A DNA stretch of 64,000 nucleotides. It comes from Plasmodium brasilianum. Its lineage: Eukaryota > Apicomplexa > Aconoidasida > Haemosporida > Plasmodiidae. Below are positions 37,017-47,894 of the stretch, piece after piece; the stretch's first letter is position 1, and every line of letters starts with the position of its first letter. Made by a program: the position numbers and the translations under genes. The notes beneath the pieces were generated by a model, which was not told where the DNA came from, searched no databases, and was given only the letters and a program-made list of their open reading frames with translations. The stretch lies in the NCBI RefSeq assembly GCF_023973825.1, contig NC_090125.1:2825412-2889411 (forward strand). The letters are read 5' to 3'.

Positions 37017-37091
37017 ATTTTTCAATATAAGCAACTGCTTAATAAGTTCGACCAGCGTAGATGAGATGAAAATACATGAATATGCACCCAC

Positions 37092-38458
37092 TTATGTCGA
37101 ATATGCTCATAGGGGAGTCAAGTTATATGTGTGTATATATATGTATGGGTATATATATTTGTGCACACATGCATATACACAAATTTAAGTATATAGGTGT
37201 ACATAAATAAAAGGTTATGAAGAGACTATCAACTAACTATAAGTGATAGCGGTATAAGATGCTCACAAAAACAGGTCGTAATAATTTATATATGTTTGAT
37301 TAGCCTAAAATAAGGAAAACAAAAAAAAAAAATCTATATATTACTAAAATACGAAGAATCTAATATAGTATTAATATATGAAAAATATGCAATATAAACA
37401 CTTCATAGTGAAATTAGTTCTACATGTAAATTTTTGTTTTCCAAAAAAAAAAAATTGTTTAAAAAGGGGGTAATAAATGGGGAACGTTTTAACCATTTAT
37501 GTGAAGATTTTGAACCTTTTTCTTAATTTAAAAAATAAAAAAAAATGTCAAATTTGTACTTAAATAATATAGGGATAAAGGGGAAAAAAGAAAAAAACGA
37601 AAAAATGGGGAAAAAAATGAAAAAATGGGAAAAAAAAAAAAAAAAATGGGAAAAAAAAAAAAAAAAAATGGGAAAAAAAACGGAAAAAAACAGAAAAAAA
37701 TCAAAAATAATGAAAAAAATTGAAAACAAAAGTTTTTCTGTTAACCATTTTAAAATGCAAAAATAGAGGCTGATTTCATAATTTTTTATAAGTTATTTTC
37801 CGTTCTTCTGAGTATTAATTTTTTTTTTTTTTTTTATGTCAAAAATATATACGTATTCACAATATAGTTTTTCGGTCACTCATTGGAATATGATTGATAT
37901 ATTTTAAGTATAGTTTAATACTTTTTAGTTTTTAAAAATTGTGCTATTAGTAAATTTTTTTAGATATACCTTAGTAACATCGTTCATGAGGTAAAATTGT
38001 AAATACAATATATATGCAGTTTGTAAACTTGTAAACAATTCGTAAACAGTTTGTAAACAGTTTGTAAACAGTTTGTAAACAGTTTGTAAACAGTTTGTAA
38101 ACAGTTTGTAAACAGTTTGTAAACAATTTGTAAACAATTTGTAAACAATTTGTAAACAATTTGTATACAATTTATATACATACTTATATATATAATAAAT
38201 CATTAAATTCCCATTTTTTTCATCAACTCGCTAACGTTTCAGAAATATATTTTTCATATTTTGCGGTTTTTTAAAAGGAAGGAAAACCACATTTGCATAA
38301 ATTTATAGATAGCTGTAAGGACAAGAAACATATAGAAACGTGCGTACTCAATGCATACATGCAACATATATACGTACGTATATATATATTTATAACTACG
38401 TATATATATAATTCCATAGCGCTTCTTAAAAAGGTGCGCATAATTATGAAAGTAAAGG
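37092..38458. other. Divergent intergenic region upstream of RRP6-like gene
   Basis: Contains an 'atgggaaaaaaaaaaaa' array (about 37594-37680) and an 11-bp tandem array (38025-38165). Both give overlapping low-complexity ORFs that are artefacts. No gene seen; promoters of both neighbours expected. Confidence 0.55.
38030..38165. repeat. 11-bp tandem repeat (cagtttgtaaa), about 12 copies
   Basis: Unit length 11 is not a multiple of three, so all three minus-strand frames read the same 11-residue cycle with no stop. The left copies are CAG-, the right ones CAA-type. It lies about 300 bp upstream of RRP6. Confidence 0.93.
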
Positions 38459-41400
38459 ATGGAATACTGTAGTAAAAAAATTGAGGACTTAGTGAAGGGC
38501 AAGGTGCTATTGGGGGAGTTACAAAATGACGAAAACAACTATTTAATGAAAAAGTTACTAAATAATATTGTCGAAATAGTGAAATTAACAAATAAGATAT
38601 CTTATAATTGTTTATATAAGAACAATGTAGATAGTGTAATGTCTAATAGCTCAGAAATAAAAGACTTGCAAAATGAGTTATTAAAAACTGTATACGATTT
38701 ATTACTGTACAGTAGCAATGATAAAACAAAAAATATGTTAAAAGATCAATATGCAAAAGACTATTCTGTTTTACCGAATAATTATCATATTATATCCTCA
38801 ACATTAGAAGAGATAATTTCAAGGTCAAAAGACTGTTTCAAATTTTTCCATATAGATAATAAGGATACATCAATTTTAACATGCAGAAATACAAAAAATG
38901 TAAGTAGCAATTATTTAAATGATTCTGAAGGTATTGATAGAAACTATTTGAACGAAGTGGTTTATTCGCAGCTTACACAGAAAAAGGAAAAAAATGAAAT
39001 ATCTGATGAACATCATAATGAGGAATACCAGAAAACAGGAAATAAATGTAATTATAATATTCTCAGTATTGGTGAGAGAAAGGAAGAAAATAGCGGTAAA
39101 TGTTATGTGGAAAAATTCGACAAAAAGATGAATAACAGTGAAACAACTCTTATGAGGGATATAAAAGAAGAAGAGAGTACTATTTTTGAAAAAATACTTA
39201 ATCCTAATATTTTGATAATTGATAATGATTCAGAAGACAGTTGTATACTTACAGATGTCCAAAATAATAGTAATAAGAAAGTAAAAAAAGAAATATATAA
39301 AAATTCAAAAAGAAAAAAACAAAAAAGTACATCTACAACTGAGCGGAATAAGGGTAAATATAATAAGGAGGATGCTTTTCATCATAAGGAGAATACTGAT
39401 AAAAAAGTTCAGAATTCCTGGTTACACTTGACAAATAATTATGCAAAAATTTTTATTCCTCGTGTTCCATTCAAATATAACAAATTGGTTGATCTAAATG
39501 ACGATTTAATAGAAGCAATGGAATGTCAAGAACGCTATATCAAAAAGAAGAAATTATTATTGCAGTATCGAGAAGAATTTAATTGTAAAAAGTTAAAATA
39601 TACAAGTAGTGCTGATATTATAAAGGAAATATTTAATGACAACGAAATAAGAGAAATAAATGACGCAATAAGCGACGTAAGTGAGATCAGTGATATGGGC
39701 AAAAAAGAGGACCAGGTGAGTGTAGTCAACAAAATGAATTGCTCAAGTAACTCAATTAACGCGAATAACTCGAATAATGCGAATAACTCGAATAATGCGA
39801 ATAACATGGAGGAATGTAAAAGAGTAAAAGACGAAAAAGGGGGGATGTTTCCTCCCTCGTGTAGTAGTTCCGATATCTCTATTACAAATTACAACAGTGT
39901 TATTAGCGACGATTTTTTTTGTAAAATGTTAAAAAAATTGAACAAGGAAATAAACAAATATGATTACAAATTTAGTAGTTTAAGTCATCCTTATGAATAC
40001 GAAATAAATAACCTGATTGAACTATACAAGAATTGTGATGATAGCATTTCAAAGTTTGTAAAAATAAATGTGGAATTAACAAAGCCATTAAAAATAAATG
40101 AAAAAGAATATAAAATAATTGATAAGAGGAGTGAATTAATAGATATGATAAATGTAATAAAAACAAGACAAGATAGGTTTTCTATAATGGTAGCTGTAAA
40201 TTATAAAAACTCATATCGTGGATTCAGCTCTTTAATTCTAATAGGAACTAGTGAGCTTGATTATATTATTGATGTTTATACCATATTTGAGGATATATAT
40301 CTATTAAATGAAATAACAACGGACCCTAGTATATTGAAAATTACGTATAATTCTGAAAATGTTATCCTATATTTGCAAAAAGACTTTTCTATTTATTTTG
40401 TTAACATTATTGATATTTTAATTTGTTCAAATTATTTAAATATAAAAAATACACTAACGTATTTAGTTTACAATTATTTTAATGTTAGCATTAATTCCAT
40501 TGGGCTTTCTTCAAAATATTTGACTCGACCCCTTACTCCTGATGTTATTTATACTTTGAGAATTTCGTTTCACTATTTGTATTACCTATTTGACTATGTT
40601 CTTACGGACTTGTATTTCAACTTCGTATTTAATAAGTGTAGAAGTGATGATAGAAATGATGACCGAGTTAATGACAAAATTGAGGATGAAGACAAAATTA
40701 AAAAAAGTGACGAGGAAAACGATGAAAATATTACTGCAATATGGATCAACCATAAGGATTCTAATATCAGTGGTACAGGAAATATTTACGTGAATTTTGA
40801 AAAAATAAAATTTGTTGACTTATCTGAAGAGGAAAAAAAATATGGAGAAGAAATTATAAGGAACGTATTTATGCATAGTAATAAAGCATGTACAAAAGTT
40901 CATAAAGTAAAAGATGTTTGCGATATTATGAAGACGAAGGAACAAATAAAAACAATTATAAAAGCATCATACTGTTTGAATAATTCTGATAATTTAATAG
41001 AGGATATATTAATATGGAGAGAAAAATTATCAAAAAAAAAAGACGAATCACCTGATTATATAATTAATATTCATAATATCATTTCTATTATTCTAAATAT
41101 GCCAACATCCATGTCTAATTTAAAAAGTAATATAGTACCATTGTCAAACACGTTATCAGAAAATTTAGAAGCCTTATTTGAAATTATTATTAAATCGAAT
41201 ATGAAGAAAAAAGCGAATGTTCACTTTTACTTGAATTATATTAAAAATGATAGATTTAATAATAGTACCAATGGCAATGAAAAAAATATGATCATACATT
41301 ATTCATCCAATAAAGAAAAAGTAAATACAGAAAAATATGAAGAAGCTATTATCGTTCCCAGTATGCATTTTCAATGTATTTCTAATGATCACAAAAGCCA

Positions 41401-41971
41401 TTTTTCACATACGCAAAATGATGATAAAATAGTTCGAAGCGACCAAAAAGGTCGAAATAAGGCCTACGCAGTAGATGAAATATTTGCCTTAGAAAAAACG
41501 TTTTTTAGTGAAAGCGAAAATAATAGCGATTCGAAATGTCATAAAAGAATTAACGATAGTAAATGTATTAGTAATAGTGGTAATAATCATGGTAACAATC
41601 ATGGTAAAAATCTTGTTAACAATAATGATAATAAATATGGTAATAAATATGATAATAAATATGGTAATAAATATGGTAATAAATATGGTAATGAGAACCA
41701 TGAAAGCTACACACTCTTGTCTTCCTTACTTAGTTCTGTTAAAGATCGTAATGAGAGGGTGAGCTATGTGCATAATCACAGTAGTAGTAAGGACACTGAA
41801 CATAGTGTAAAAGCAGAACAGGGGAAGATTAAGAAAGACATAAATAAGAACAAAAAAAAACGCACTTATAATAACAAAAATAAGCAGATGTACCAGTCAT
41901 ATAATCAACAGTACAATATCAGAAGTAACAGAGGGCTATATTCCAGAAATATTCTGGATGAAATAAACTGA
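38459..41971 (+). CDS. RRP6: RRP6-like exosome factor with degenerate exonuclease site
   Basis: Single exon, 1170 residues. The N-terminal helical region (1-95) fits the PMC2NT domain that binds Rrp47. HPYEYEI (510) opens the exonuclease-like domain, which follows Rrp6 block by block: YRGFSSLILIGTSELDYIID, LLNEITTDPSILKI, YLQKDFSIYFVNIID, LTRPLTPDVIYTLR and a closing YLFD. An HRDC domain follows (about 845-910, W853; WREKLSKKKDESPDYIIN). The tail is Asn/Lys-rich with a NKYGNKYD-type repeat. Rrp6 is the nuclear exosome's distributive 3'-5' RNase. Here every DEDD-Y position appears changed: Asp to N581, Glu to K583, Asp to V635, Tyr to T699 and Asp to S703. It therefore probably acts as a scaffold rather than a nuclease (inference). 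Confidence 0.88.
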   Translation: MEYCSKKIEDLVKGKVLLGELQNDENNYLMKKLLNNIVEIVKLTNKISYNCLYKNNVDSVMSNSSEIKDLQNELLKTVYDLLLYSSNDKTKNMLKDQYAKDYSVLPNNYHIISSTLEEIISRSKDCFKFFHIDNKDTSILTCRNTKNVSSNYLNDSEGIDRNYLNEVVYSQLTQKKEKNEISDEHHNEEYQKTGNKCNYNILSIGERKEENSGKCYVEKFDKKMNNSETTLMRDIKEEESTIFEKILNPNILIIDNDSEDSCILTDVQNNSNKKVKKEIYKNSKRKKQKSTSTTERNKGKYNKEDAFHHKENTDKKVQNSWLHLTNNYAKIFIPRVPFKYNKLVDLNDDLIEAMECQERYIKKKKLLLQYREEFNCKKLKYTSSADIIKEIFNDNEIREINDAISDVSEISDMGKKEDQVSVVNKMNCSSNSINANNSNNANNSNNANNMEECKRVKDEKGGMFPPSCSSSDISITNYNSVISDDFFCKMLKKLNKEINKYDYKFSSLSHPYEYEINNLIELYKNCDDSISKFVKINVELTKPLKINEKEYKIIDKRSELIDMINVIKTRQDRFSIMVAVNYKNSYRGFSSLILIGTSELDYIIDVYTIFEDIYLLNEITTDPSILKITYNSENVILYLQKDFSIYFVNIIDILICSNYLNIKNTLTYLVYNYFNVSINSIGLSSKYLTRPLTPDVIYTLRISFHYLYYLFDYVLTDLYFNFVFNKCRSDDRNDDRVNDKIEDEDKIKKSDEENDENITAIWINHKDSNISGTGNIYVNFEKIKFVDLSEEEKKYGEEIIRNVFMHSNKACTKVHKVKDVCDIMKTKEQIKTIIKASYCLNNSDNLIEDILIWREKLSKKKDESPDYIINIHNIISIILNMPTSMSNLKSNIVPLSNTLSENLEALFEIIIKSNMKKKANVHFYLNYIKNDRFNNSTNGNEKNMIIHYSSNKEKVNTEKYEEAIIVPSMHFQCISNDHKSHFSHTQNDDKIVRSDQKGRNKAYAVDEIFALEKTFFSESENNSDSKCHKRINDSKCISNSGNNHGNNHGKNLVNNNDNKYGNKYDNKYGNKYGNKYGNENHESYTLLSSLLSSVKDRNERVSYVHNHSSSKDTEHSVKAEQGKIKKDINKNKKKRTYNNKNKQMYQSYNQQYNIRSNRGLYSRNILDEIN

Positions 41972-42315
41972 AAAGAGGATGATGAAATGATACTGGCTAA
42001 ATGAAAACCATCGTGAGAAAGAAGGATAACCAATGCAGATGAGTTATTTGCTTAATATAATTTGCTTCAGAGAGCACATGTAAATAAAAAAAAAAAAAGA
42101 AAAAAAATAATAAGTGAACAAGTGAATTTATGAACAAACGAACAAGTGAACAAACAAGCAAACGAACGTTACGAACATACGAACAACTTAGTATATAAGG
42201 GAAGTTGTTCAGTTGTGTATAAACAACAGCTGTCTTTTCTTATTGGATGAATATTTTGAATTGCCCAAAGGTATTACTTTTTTCAGTTACGTATTAGCTT
42301 TTTTTGTTCGTACTT

Positions 42316-42351
42316 GCGCATGTACTCTTCTTCACGCGAAGCACACTGCGC
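42316..42351. other. Hairpin in RRP6 3' flank
   Basis: GCGCA at 42316-42320 pairs with TGCGC at 42347-42351, with further pairs GT/AC and an inner TTC/GAA stem around ACGC. It is clearly richer in G+C than its surroundings. It may be a 3' UTR structure or small RNA; nothing in it identifies a known class. Confidence 0.35.
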
Positions 42352-42650
42352 TTATTGTGCATCACAGGAAATTGAGCATTCCTATTATTCAAAAAATGTA
42401 TAATATTTGTTACTAATGTACCATTATATTTTTGAGCCTGATATATATGTATTCATGAAAAACAAGCTATATTTTATTATCTTAACTTCGTACATGTCCT
42501 AAAATTCTGTTCTCATACATTTGAACAGGAAAATTAAAGAAGTCATTCGTCATATTTGTTTGTAAAGACGACAATGTTTAATGTTTTTTTTCTGTTTCTA
42601 TTCACCAATAATGATTAATTAGTAATTGGCCTTAACGCAATATTTTACTC

Positions 42651-42815
42651 TGTTTTGCTTTGCTGTATTATGCTTTGTTTTACTTTGCTATAATTTGCTT
42701 TGTTTTACTTTTCTATAATTTGCCTTGTTTTACTTTGCTATAATTTGCCTTGTTTTACTTTGCTATAATTTGCTTTGTTTTAATTTACTATAATTTGCTT
42801 TGTTTTACTTTATTA
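42651..42815. repeat. 25-bp degenerate tandem repeat
   Basis: Five to six imperfect copies of tttgctttgttttactttgc plus TATAA. Non-coding. Confidence 0.88.
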
Positions 42816-43459
42816 TTATTATAATTTCTTTTTTTTTTTGTGTATTTGAAATATAAATAAACACGAACGAATACGAGTCTAAAGGGGGAAATTAGTTAAT
42901 GCCATAAGGCAATTTCACAATTTTTTAGGAAATAAAAAAAGTAAAACATGGTGTAATACAAAATGAAAAAATAAAATAATAAAAACAAACAGAAAGAAAG
43001 AAAGAAAGAAAGAACAAAAAATAAAAATGAAGGATAAGAACGACAAAAAAAATAAAAATAAATACTGCTAATTTTAATTGCATGTTACAATTGCAGCAAA
43101 AAGTTGTGCATTATTTTTACGCTTTTACATATATTTAATTTACGTTATTTTAAACCTTTTAAAGAATATTTTTATGGTTGCTTCTCTGAGTAATTAAAAA
43201 ATATTACCCATTTAGGGGATGGAATTTTTTTTTTTTTTTTTTTTTTCGGCCAAATAGCTGTAACATGTAAAACATTTTATTCTTTACATGGATAATTATT
43301 TCACCCTTAAGACGTGTGATAATAAGTTTGTGAAAATTATTTCGTATTGTTTTCTTTGGCTGAACAAGTCTGGCATGTTGGTATTTTTAAAATAAATTCA
43401 GGATATTTTAATATTTTTTTATTTTTATGCTTACCCGCGCATCAGATAAGCAGGATAAG

Positions 43460-43755
43460 CAAAGTAAACGAAATACATAAAATACTTATAGTAGACGAAA
43501 TCTTAAAGTACGCAAATTAAACGAAATACATAAGGTAAGCAAATTAAACGAAATACATAAAGTACGCAAATTAAACGAAATACGTAAAATACGCAAATTA
43601 AACGAAATACGTAAAATACGCAAATTAAACGAAATACGTAAAATACGCAAATTAAAAGAAATACATAAAATACACAAATTAAACGAAATACGTAAAATAC
43701 TCAAGATAAACGAAATACATAAAATACGCAAGTTAAACGAAATACTCAAAATAAG
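43460..43755. repeat. 27-bp tandem repeat immediately upstream of a start codon
   Basis: About ten copies of a 27-bp unit (acgcaaattaaacgaaatac plus GTAAAAT) end only about 10 bases before the ATG at 43764, so the array probably forms the 5' UTR or core promoter. The minus-strand 9-residue repeat ORF it produces (ISFNLRILR) is an artefact of 27 being divisible by three. Confidence 0.92.
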
Positions 43756-43763
43756 GAAAAAGC

Positions 43764-45158
43764 ATGGCCAGCGTACCAGCTACAAACGGAGCAGCTGGGG
43801 AAAACGGATCAACAAATATGTTAAACAGTGATATAAGATACGACAAAAATAATGATGAAAATTACAAAAAGTTAAAAGAAGACAAAAAGAGGTTAAAAAA
43901 AGAATTATTAATTAAAGATAGCGAAATAAATAGCTTAAAGAAAATATTGGAGGAAAAAGATAAATCTACAAAAGTAAATTACATTCCTTTGAATGAAGCT
44001 AGAAAAATAACGTATAAAGCGTTAGTAAAAGGATCAGCAGCACAAAAATTTATTCATTTAATAGAAAGTAATAGTATAAATTTTAAATTAAAAAAAAAAG
44101 CTATAAACCAATTGGTACTTAATGCCTTTGGAGATATGCATCATCAGAAAAATAGATACCCTGAAATTTTAAAGTATACAGATTCTCATTTTAAATTATT
44201 TAGACAAGAACAATTAATTTTATTAGCTGAAAATGAAAGGCTCACATTACAAATGAAAGAATTAAAAAAACAACTTCTAGACAACAAAATAGAATATTTT
44301 AAAAGGAATGAAAAGAACCTAATTAGTACTATGAAAAGAAGTGCAATAGACAAGGGAAAAAAAACTTCAAGTTGTAATTATACAGGGGATGATAACTATG
44401 TCGAATTAGATGCAGATATTGTAGAAAAAAATTTTATTAATTTAATAAAGAACTTCAAAATTGCTCAATTAAAATTATTATTTTATGCATTCAGAAAATT
44501 AAGCAATAATTTATATTACAATTCTGATGCTGTAAATATTAATGCCAGTTTTATTTCTTCACTTAAAAGAGGTGTCGAGATCTTAAACAATATTTTAAAA
44601 TATAAAAAAATTGTAATTATATCAAACTCGTTTTATAAATTATTAAGTTATAATGATAGTAATTTCCTATATAATAATAATAGGAAATATTCTTACCTTA
44701 CTAATATTAATCATTACACTAAAAATGACTATACTTGTGAAAATATAAAAAAAAAAAAAAAAAAAAAAAGTCACGGCATATCTAATTTTGTGTTTAAACC
44801 ATATTATTATGATAATTTACCTAGTGCAACATATGATGTAAAAAATAAAAGATGTACATTAAACAAGTTGAAGAAAAACTGCATAATACGAGATATATTA
44901 AGTAATGATGATGCGGTTGATGAAACAATATATGACCCATTTTTTTTTCAAAATAAAATATTAAATAATAGTACTGCTACTACCAATGCCTACCATAAAA
45001 TTTACAAAAATTCGTACTTCGATTTAGGACTTGATAAGAACAATGATAATTCTGAAAAGCGCTCTTATTTTAGTGATCTAGATTACTTTGGCGAATTCAG
45101 CACATACGACAAGGAAAAGTTTATTGATATGTTCATATCTGAAACGTCTAGGAGATGA
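43764..45158 (+). CDS. Lysine-rich coiled-coil protein, unknown function
   Basis: 464 residues, single exon. Not recognised. After an Ala/Gly/Asn-rich leader, residues about 30-70 form a charged coiled coil (KKLKEDKKRLKKELLIKDSE). A conserved-looking helical region follows (about 75-185; ARKITYKALVKGSAAQKF, then a second coiled coil LLAENERLTLQMKELKKQLL), then a middle helical block (about 215-285). Residues about 290-464 are Asn/Tyr/Lys-rich. A run of 23 adenines at 44747-44769 encodes consecutive lysines. No signal peptide or membrane segment is evident. The low GC content and compact helical N-half suggest a real, conserved Plasmodium protein. Confidence 0.8.
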   Translation: MASVPATNGAAGENGSTNMLNSDIRYDKNNDENYKKLKEDKKRLKKELLIKDSEINSLKKILEEKDKSTKVNYIPLNEARKITYKALVKGSAAQKFIHLIESNSINFKLKKKAINQLVLNAFGDMHHQKNRYPEILKYTDSHFKLFRQEQLILLAENERLTLQMKELKKQLLDNKIEYFKRNEKNLISTMKRSAIDKGKKTSSCNYTGDDNYVELDADIVEKNFINLIKNFKIAQLKLLFYAFRKLSNNLYYNSDAVNINASFISSLKRGVEILNNILKYKKIVIISNSFYKLLSYNDSNFLYNNNRKYSYLTNINHYTKNDYTCENIKKKKKKKSHGISNFVFKPYYYDNLPSATYDVKNKRCTLNKLKKNCIIRDILSNDDAVDETIYDPFFFQNKILNNSTATTNAYHKIYKNSYFDLGLDKNNDNSEKRSYFSDLDYFGEFSTYDKEKFIDMFISETSRR

Positions 45159-45286
45159 AGCACTAGCATATTACCCTATTGTTTTGTTCCGAATATAGTA
45201 ACGTGTACGTTGCTTCTTTTCACCATATGTGTAATTAAAAGATGCTTACATTATGCGGCATAAACATGAACATTCAAATAATTACG

Positions 45287-45318
<32 letters not shown>

Positions 45319-47169
45319 AGCACATGTGAGTAGGTGAACACATGTGAATAAATTTAAAGTAATTGCAAGATACGTGCAGACCACGAGAAGTGCGTCGTTT
45401 ATTTCCTCATTTTGTAATATTAGCAAATAATTCTGTACGTGCGTAATTTGCATGTTTATATACGTACACACTTATATATATACACATATATTTGTTTTTT
45501 CTTTTTTCTTCTTACTAATTGAATGTGTAAAATAGCTACTTACAACTGCATCACTGCTTTTCTGGACATCACTTTTCGTTATGCCGAAGATTTGCATTTT
45601 ATTAAATTTTTAAGGAACATTTTTGAATTGTGTTATTTATTGCACTACTTTTTTGTACCACTGATTTTCTCTTTCAATTTTTTTTTTTCCCTATTGCTTA
45701 TAATTTATAATTTATCATTTTTGTTTTTTCTTCTTTTTTGTTATTTTTATTTTTTCTTGCGTTTTATTTTTATTTATGTATTTTACTTTTTTCCTCATTC
45801 TCTCGAGAAATTTTTAACACCATCAGCAAAAGTATAATAACTTCAATACATTTAACAAGACAAAAATTTTCGTTTCATCGGTGCAGTTTTAAGTTCATAA
45901 TTATTCAAATTTTTTTTGCAAGTTATGTTTTTTCACATCCAAAAAAAAAAAAAAAAAAAAAAAAGAGGACCGCTTAAAAACCGTTTAAAAGATTTATGCA
46001 CTTGGCAACAACACCTTTGCATGAACACGTTAAATTTATCAATTGTATCCTAATCATTATTTTAACTTAATGCATAAAGGTGTATATATATATAACTTTT
46101 TATAAAACTGAAAATTAATATTTCACTTGTACTAATTGTTATTAATTTAGATGCAATATGTACTATTTTATTTTTTTATTTTTTATTGAGTATTAAAAAT
46201 GATAAAAAAAAAAAAAAAAAAAAAAAAATTTACAAACAAAATGGTATACAAACAAAAATGTTAAGGGAAAAAACAATACCCTAATAAATAGAACGTATTA
46301 AATAAAAAAAACGAGTGGCAAAAAAAAAAAAAAAAATAAGGCGTACTGATGCATATATTCGTTTATATATATATATGTATGCATAATGTCAATTTTCAAA
46401 ATATAGGAGGATTATAAAGCGTCGAACAAGATATCACATGGAGAAGCGTACATGTACATGCTGCATTGAACAAATATAAATATTTAAATTTTATAATTGT
46501 ACAATCATAATTACATGTATACGTGCACACGCGTAGGTACACGATATATATATATATATATGTGTGTGTGCATGTATGAACTTATGTACATATGCACATA
46601 TTCACATTTGAGCGTATACACGTATGCATACACGGATTTAAGCACTCTGGTAGGGTAATCATAACAGGCATATGAATCTTTGGATGTGTTTTAACACTTT
46701 TTAAAAGCACCCTTTTCTTTTTTTATAATTATACTTAAAAATGCGCTAATTAAGATGTAAGGAATACAAAAGTAAAGCGTACAAAAATAGGCTTAACAAA
46801 TATAGTATAGGTTTTAATATGTATTTATACATACATAAGTATACATGTGTATATCTGTAAGCTAAAATTTGGATTTCAACTATGGTGGGTAACGACAATA
46901 ACATCTGCCATAAAAGCGCGTTAATTTGCATGCATAAATAGCACGAAAATGTGGAATAAAAACAAATAAAGGTACACATACGTTTCACATTTGTAGAAGT
47001 TTCACATTTGTAGAAGTTTCACACTTGTAGAAGTTTCACACTTGTTTATGTTTTAGATTCATACTGCACAAGTGTTTATGCTACACACTTGCTTTAAACC
47101 ACTTCCTTCACTTGGTTTATCGCTCTTTTCATGCTCTTTCCCCCTATTTACATTTTTTGTGCCTTGTAT
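45159..47169. other. Convergent intergenic region, unknown gene and ApiAP2 gene
   Basis: No convincing gene; a hydrophobic 104-codon ORF at 45523-45837 is mostly poly-T derived Phe/Leu. Contents: (TA)n at 45293-45316, A runs at 45941-45964, 46204-46228 and 46320-46336, and a 17-bp array at 46983-47044. Confidence 0.5.
46983..47044. repeat. 17-bp tandem repeat (tttcacatttgtagaag), about 3.6 copies
   Basis: Three full copies and a partial one, differing at one base (CATTTG or CACTTG). It lies about 130 bp beyond the stop codon of the ApiAP2 gene, perhaps within its 3' UTR. Confidence 0.85.
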
Positions 47170-47858
47170 TTACAACTTATCTAAGTAAAACAACTGATCC
47201 TTTAATTCCATGTGGCTTGGCAATTTGCTATTCTTAATACATTCGCTGAATAACTCGAGATAAGGCTCTAATTCATTAATGTGTTTTGTAAATTTTGCAC
47301 TTTTTAAACATAAGCGTAAAGAATTGGAATATCTTTCTCTCTTTTCTATACCAACAGGTATTTTTGGAATAACATTTTTTTTTAAGTCTTGTAAAATTAA
47401 TGCTAACGCTTCTCTAGTTAAATCTATAAAATTTGCTTTATATTCTTCTTTATTTTGGTAACAGTAATCTGAATAATAATCATTTGAAAAAATAAAATTA
47501 CAATCATTATCGTTATTGTATTTATTATTTTTTCCTTTGTTTGCATTTTCATTGTAATCATAAATGAGGGGTTTTATATAAATTATATCTTCATTTGTTT
47601 GTTCAGGGGAATCCATTTGAAAATCTTTGTCAGTTATTATGCAACTGCTATGGTTGTTTTGGAATTTCTCGTAGCTGTTATTTCTATCATTATATGCATT
47701 TCCATCGTAGCTATGGCTTCCACCATTACAGTAATTCCCATCGTGGTGCGTGTTATGGGTGCCATAGCTGTTATTACCATTATTATTATTATAATTATTA
47801 TTATTATTATTATTACTATTACTATTATTATAGTTATTACTATTATTATAGTTATTAC

Positions 47859-47894
<36 letters not shown>

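Larger units (their letters stand above)
41972..43763. other. Intergenic region between RRP6-like gene and unknown Lys-rich gene
   Basis: No convincing gene. Holds a G+C-richer hairpin (42316-42351), a ~25-bp TTTGCTTTGTTTTACTTTGC array (42651-42815), a GAAA array (42994-43013), a T23 run (about 43228-43246) and a long 27-bp array directly upstream of the next gene. Confidence 0.55.

Noticed and set aside
38030..38165. Regular short repeats that might be a CRISPR array
   Set aside because: Units are directly adjacent with no spacers, in a eukaryotic nuclear genome.
42213..42416. 67-codon ORF in the RRP6 3' flank
   Set aside because: Short, starts at GTG, no splice signals of good quality and no domain; the hairpin inside it is a better explanation of the composition.
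45523..45837. 104-codon ORF beginning MCKIATYNCITAF
   Set aside because: The last two thirds are Phe/Leu from T-rich DNA; it lies in a convergent 3' region and has no recognisable domain.
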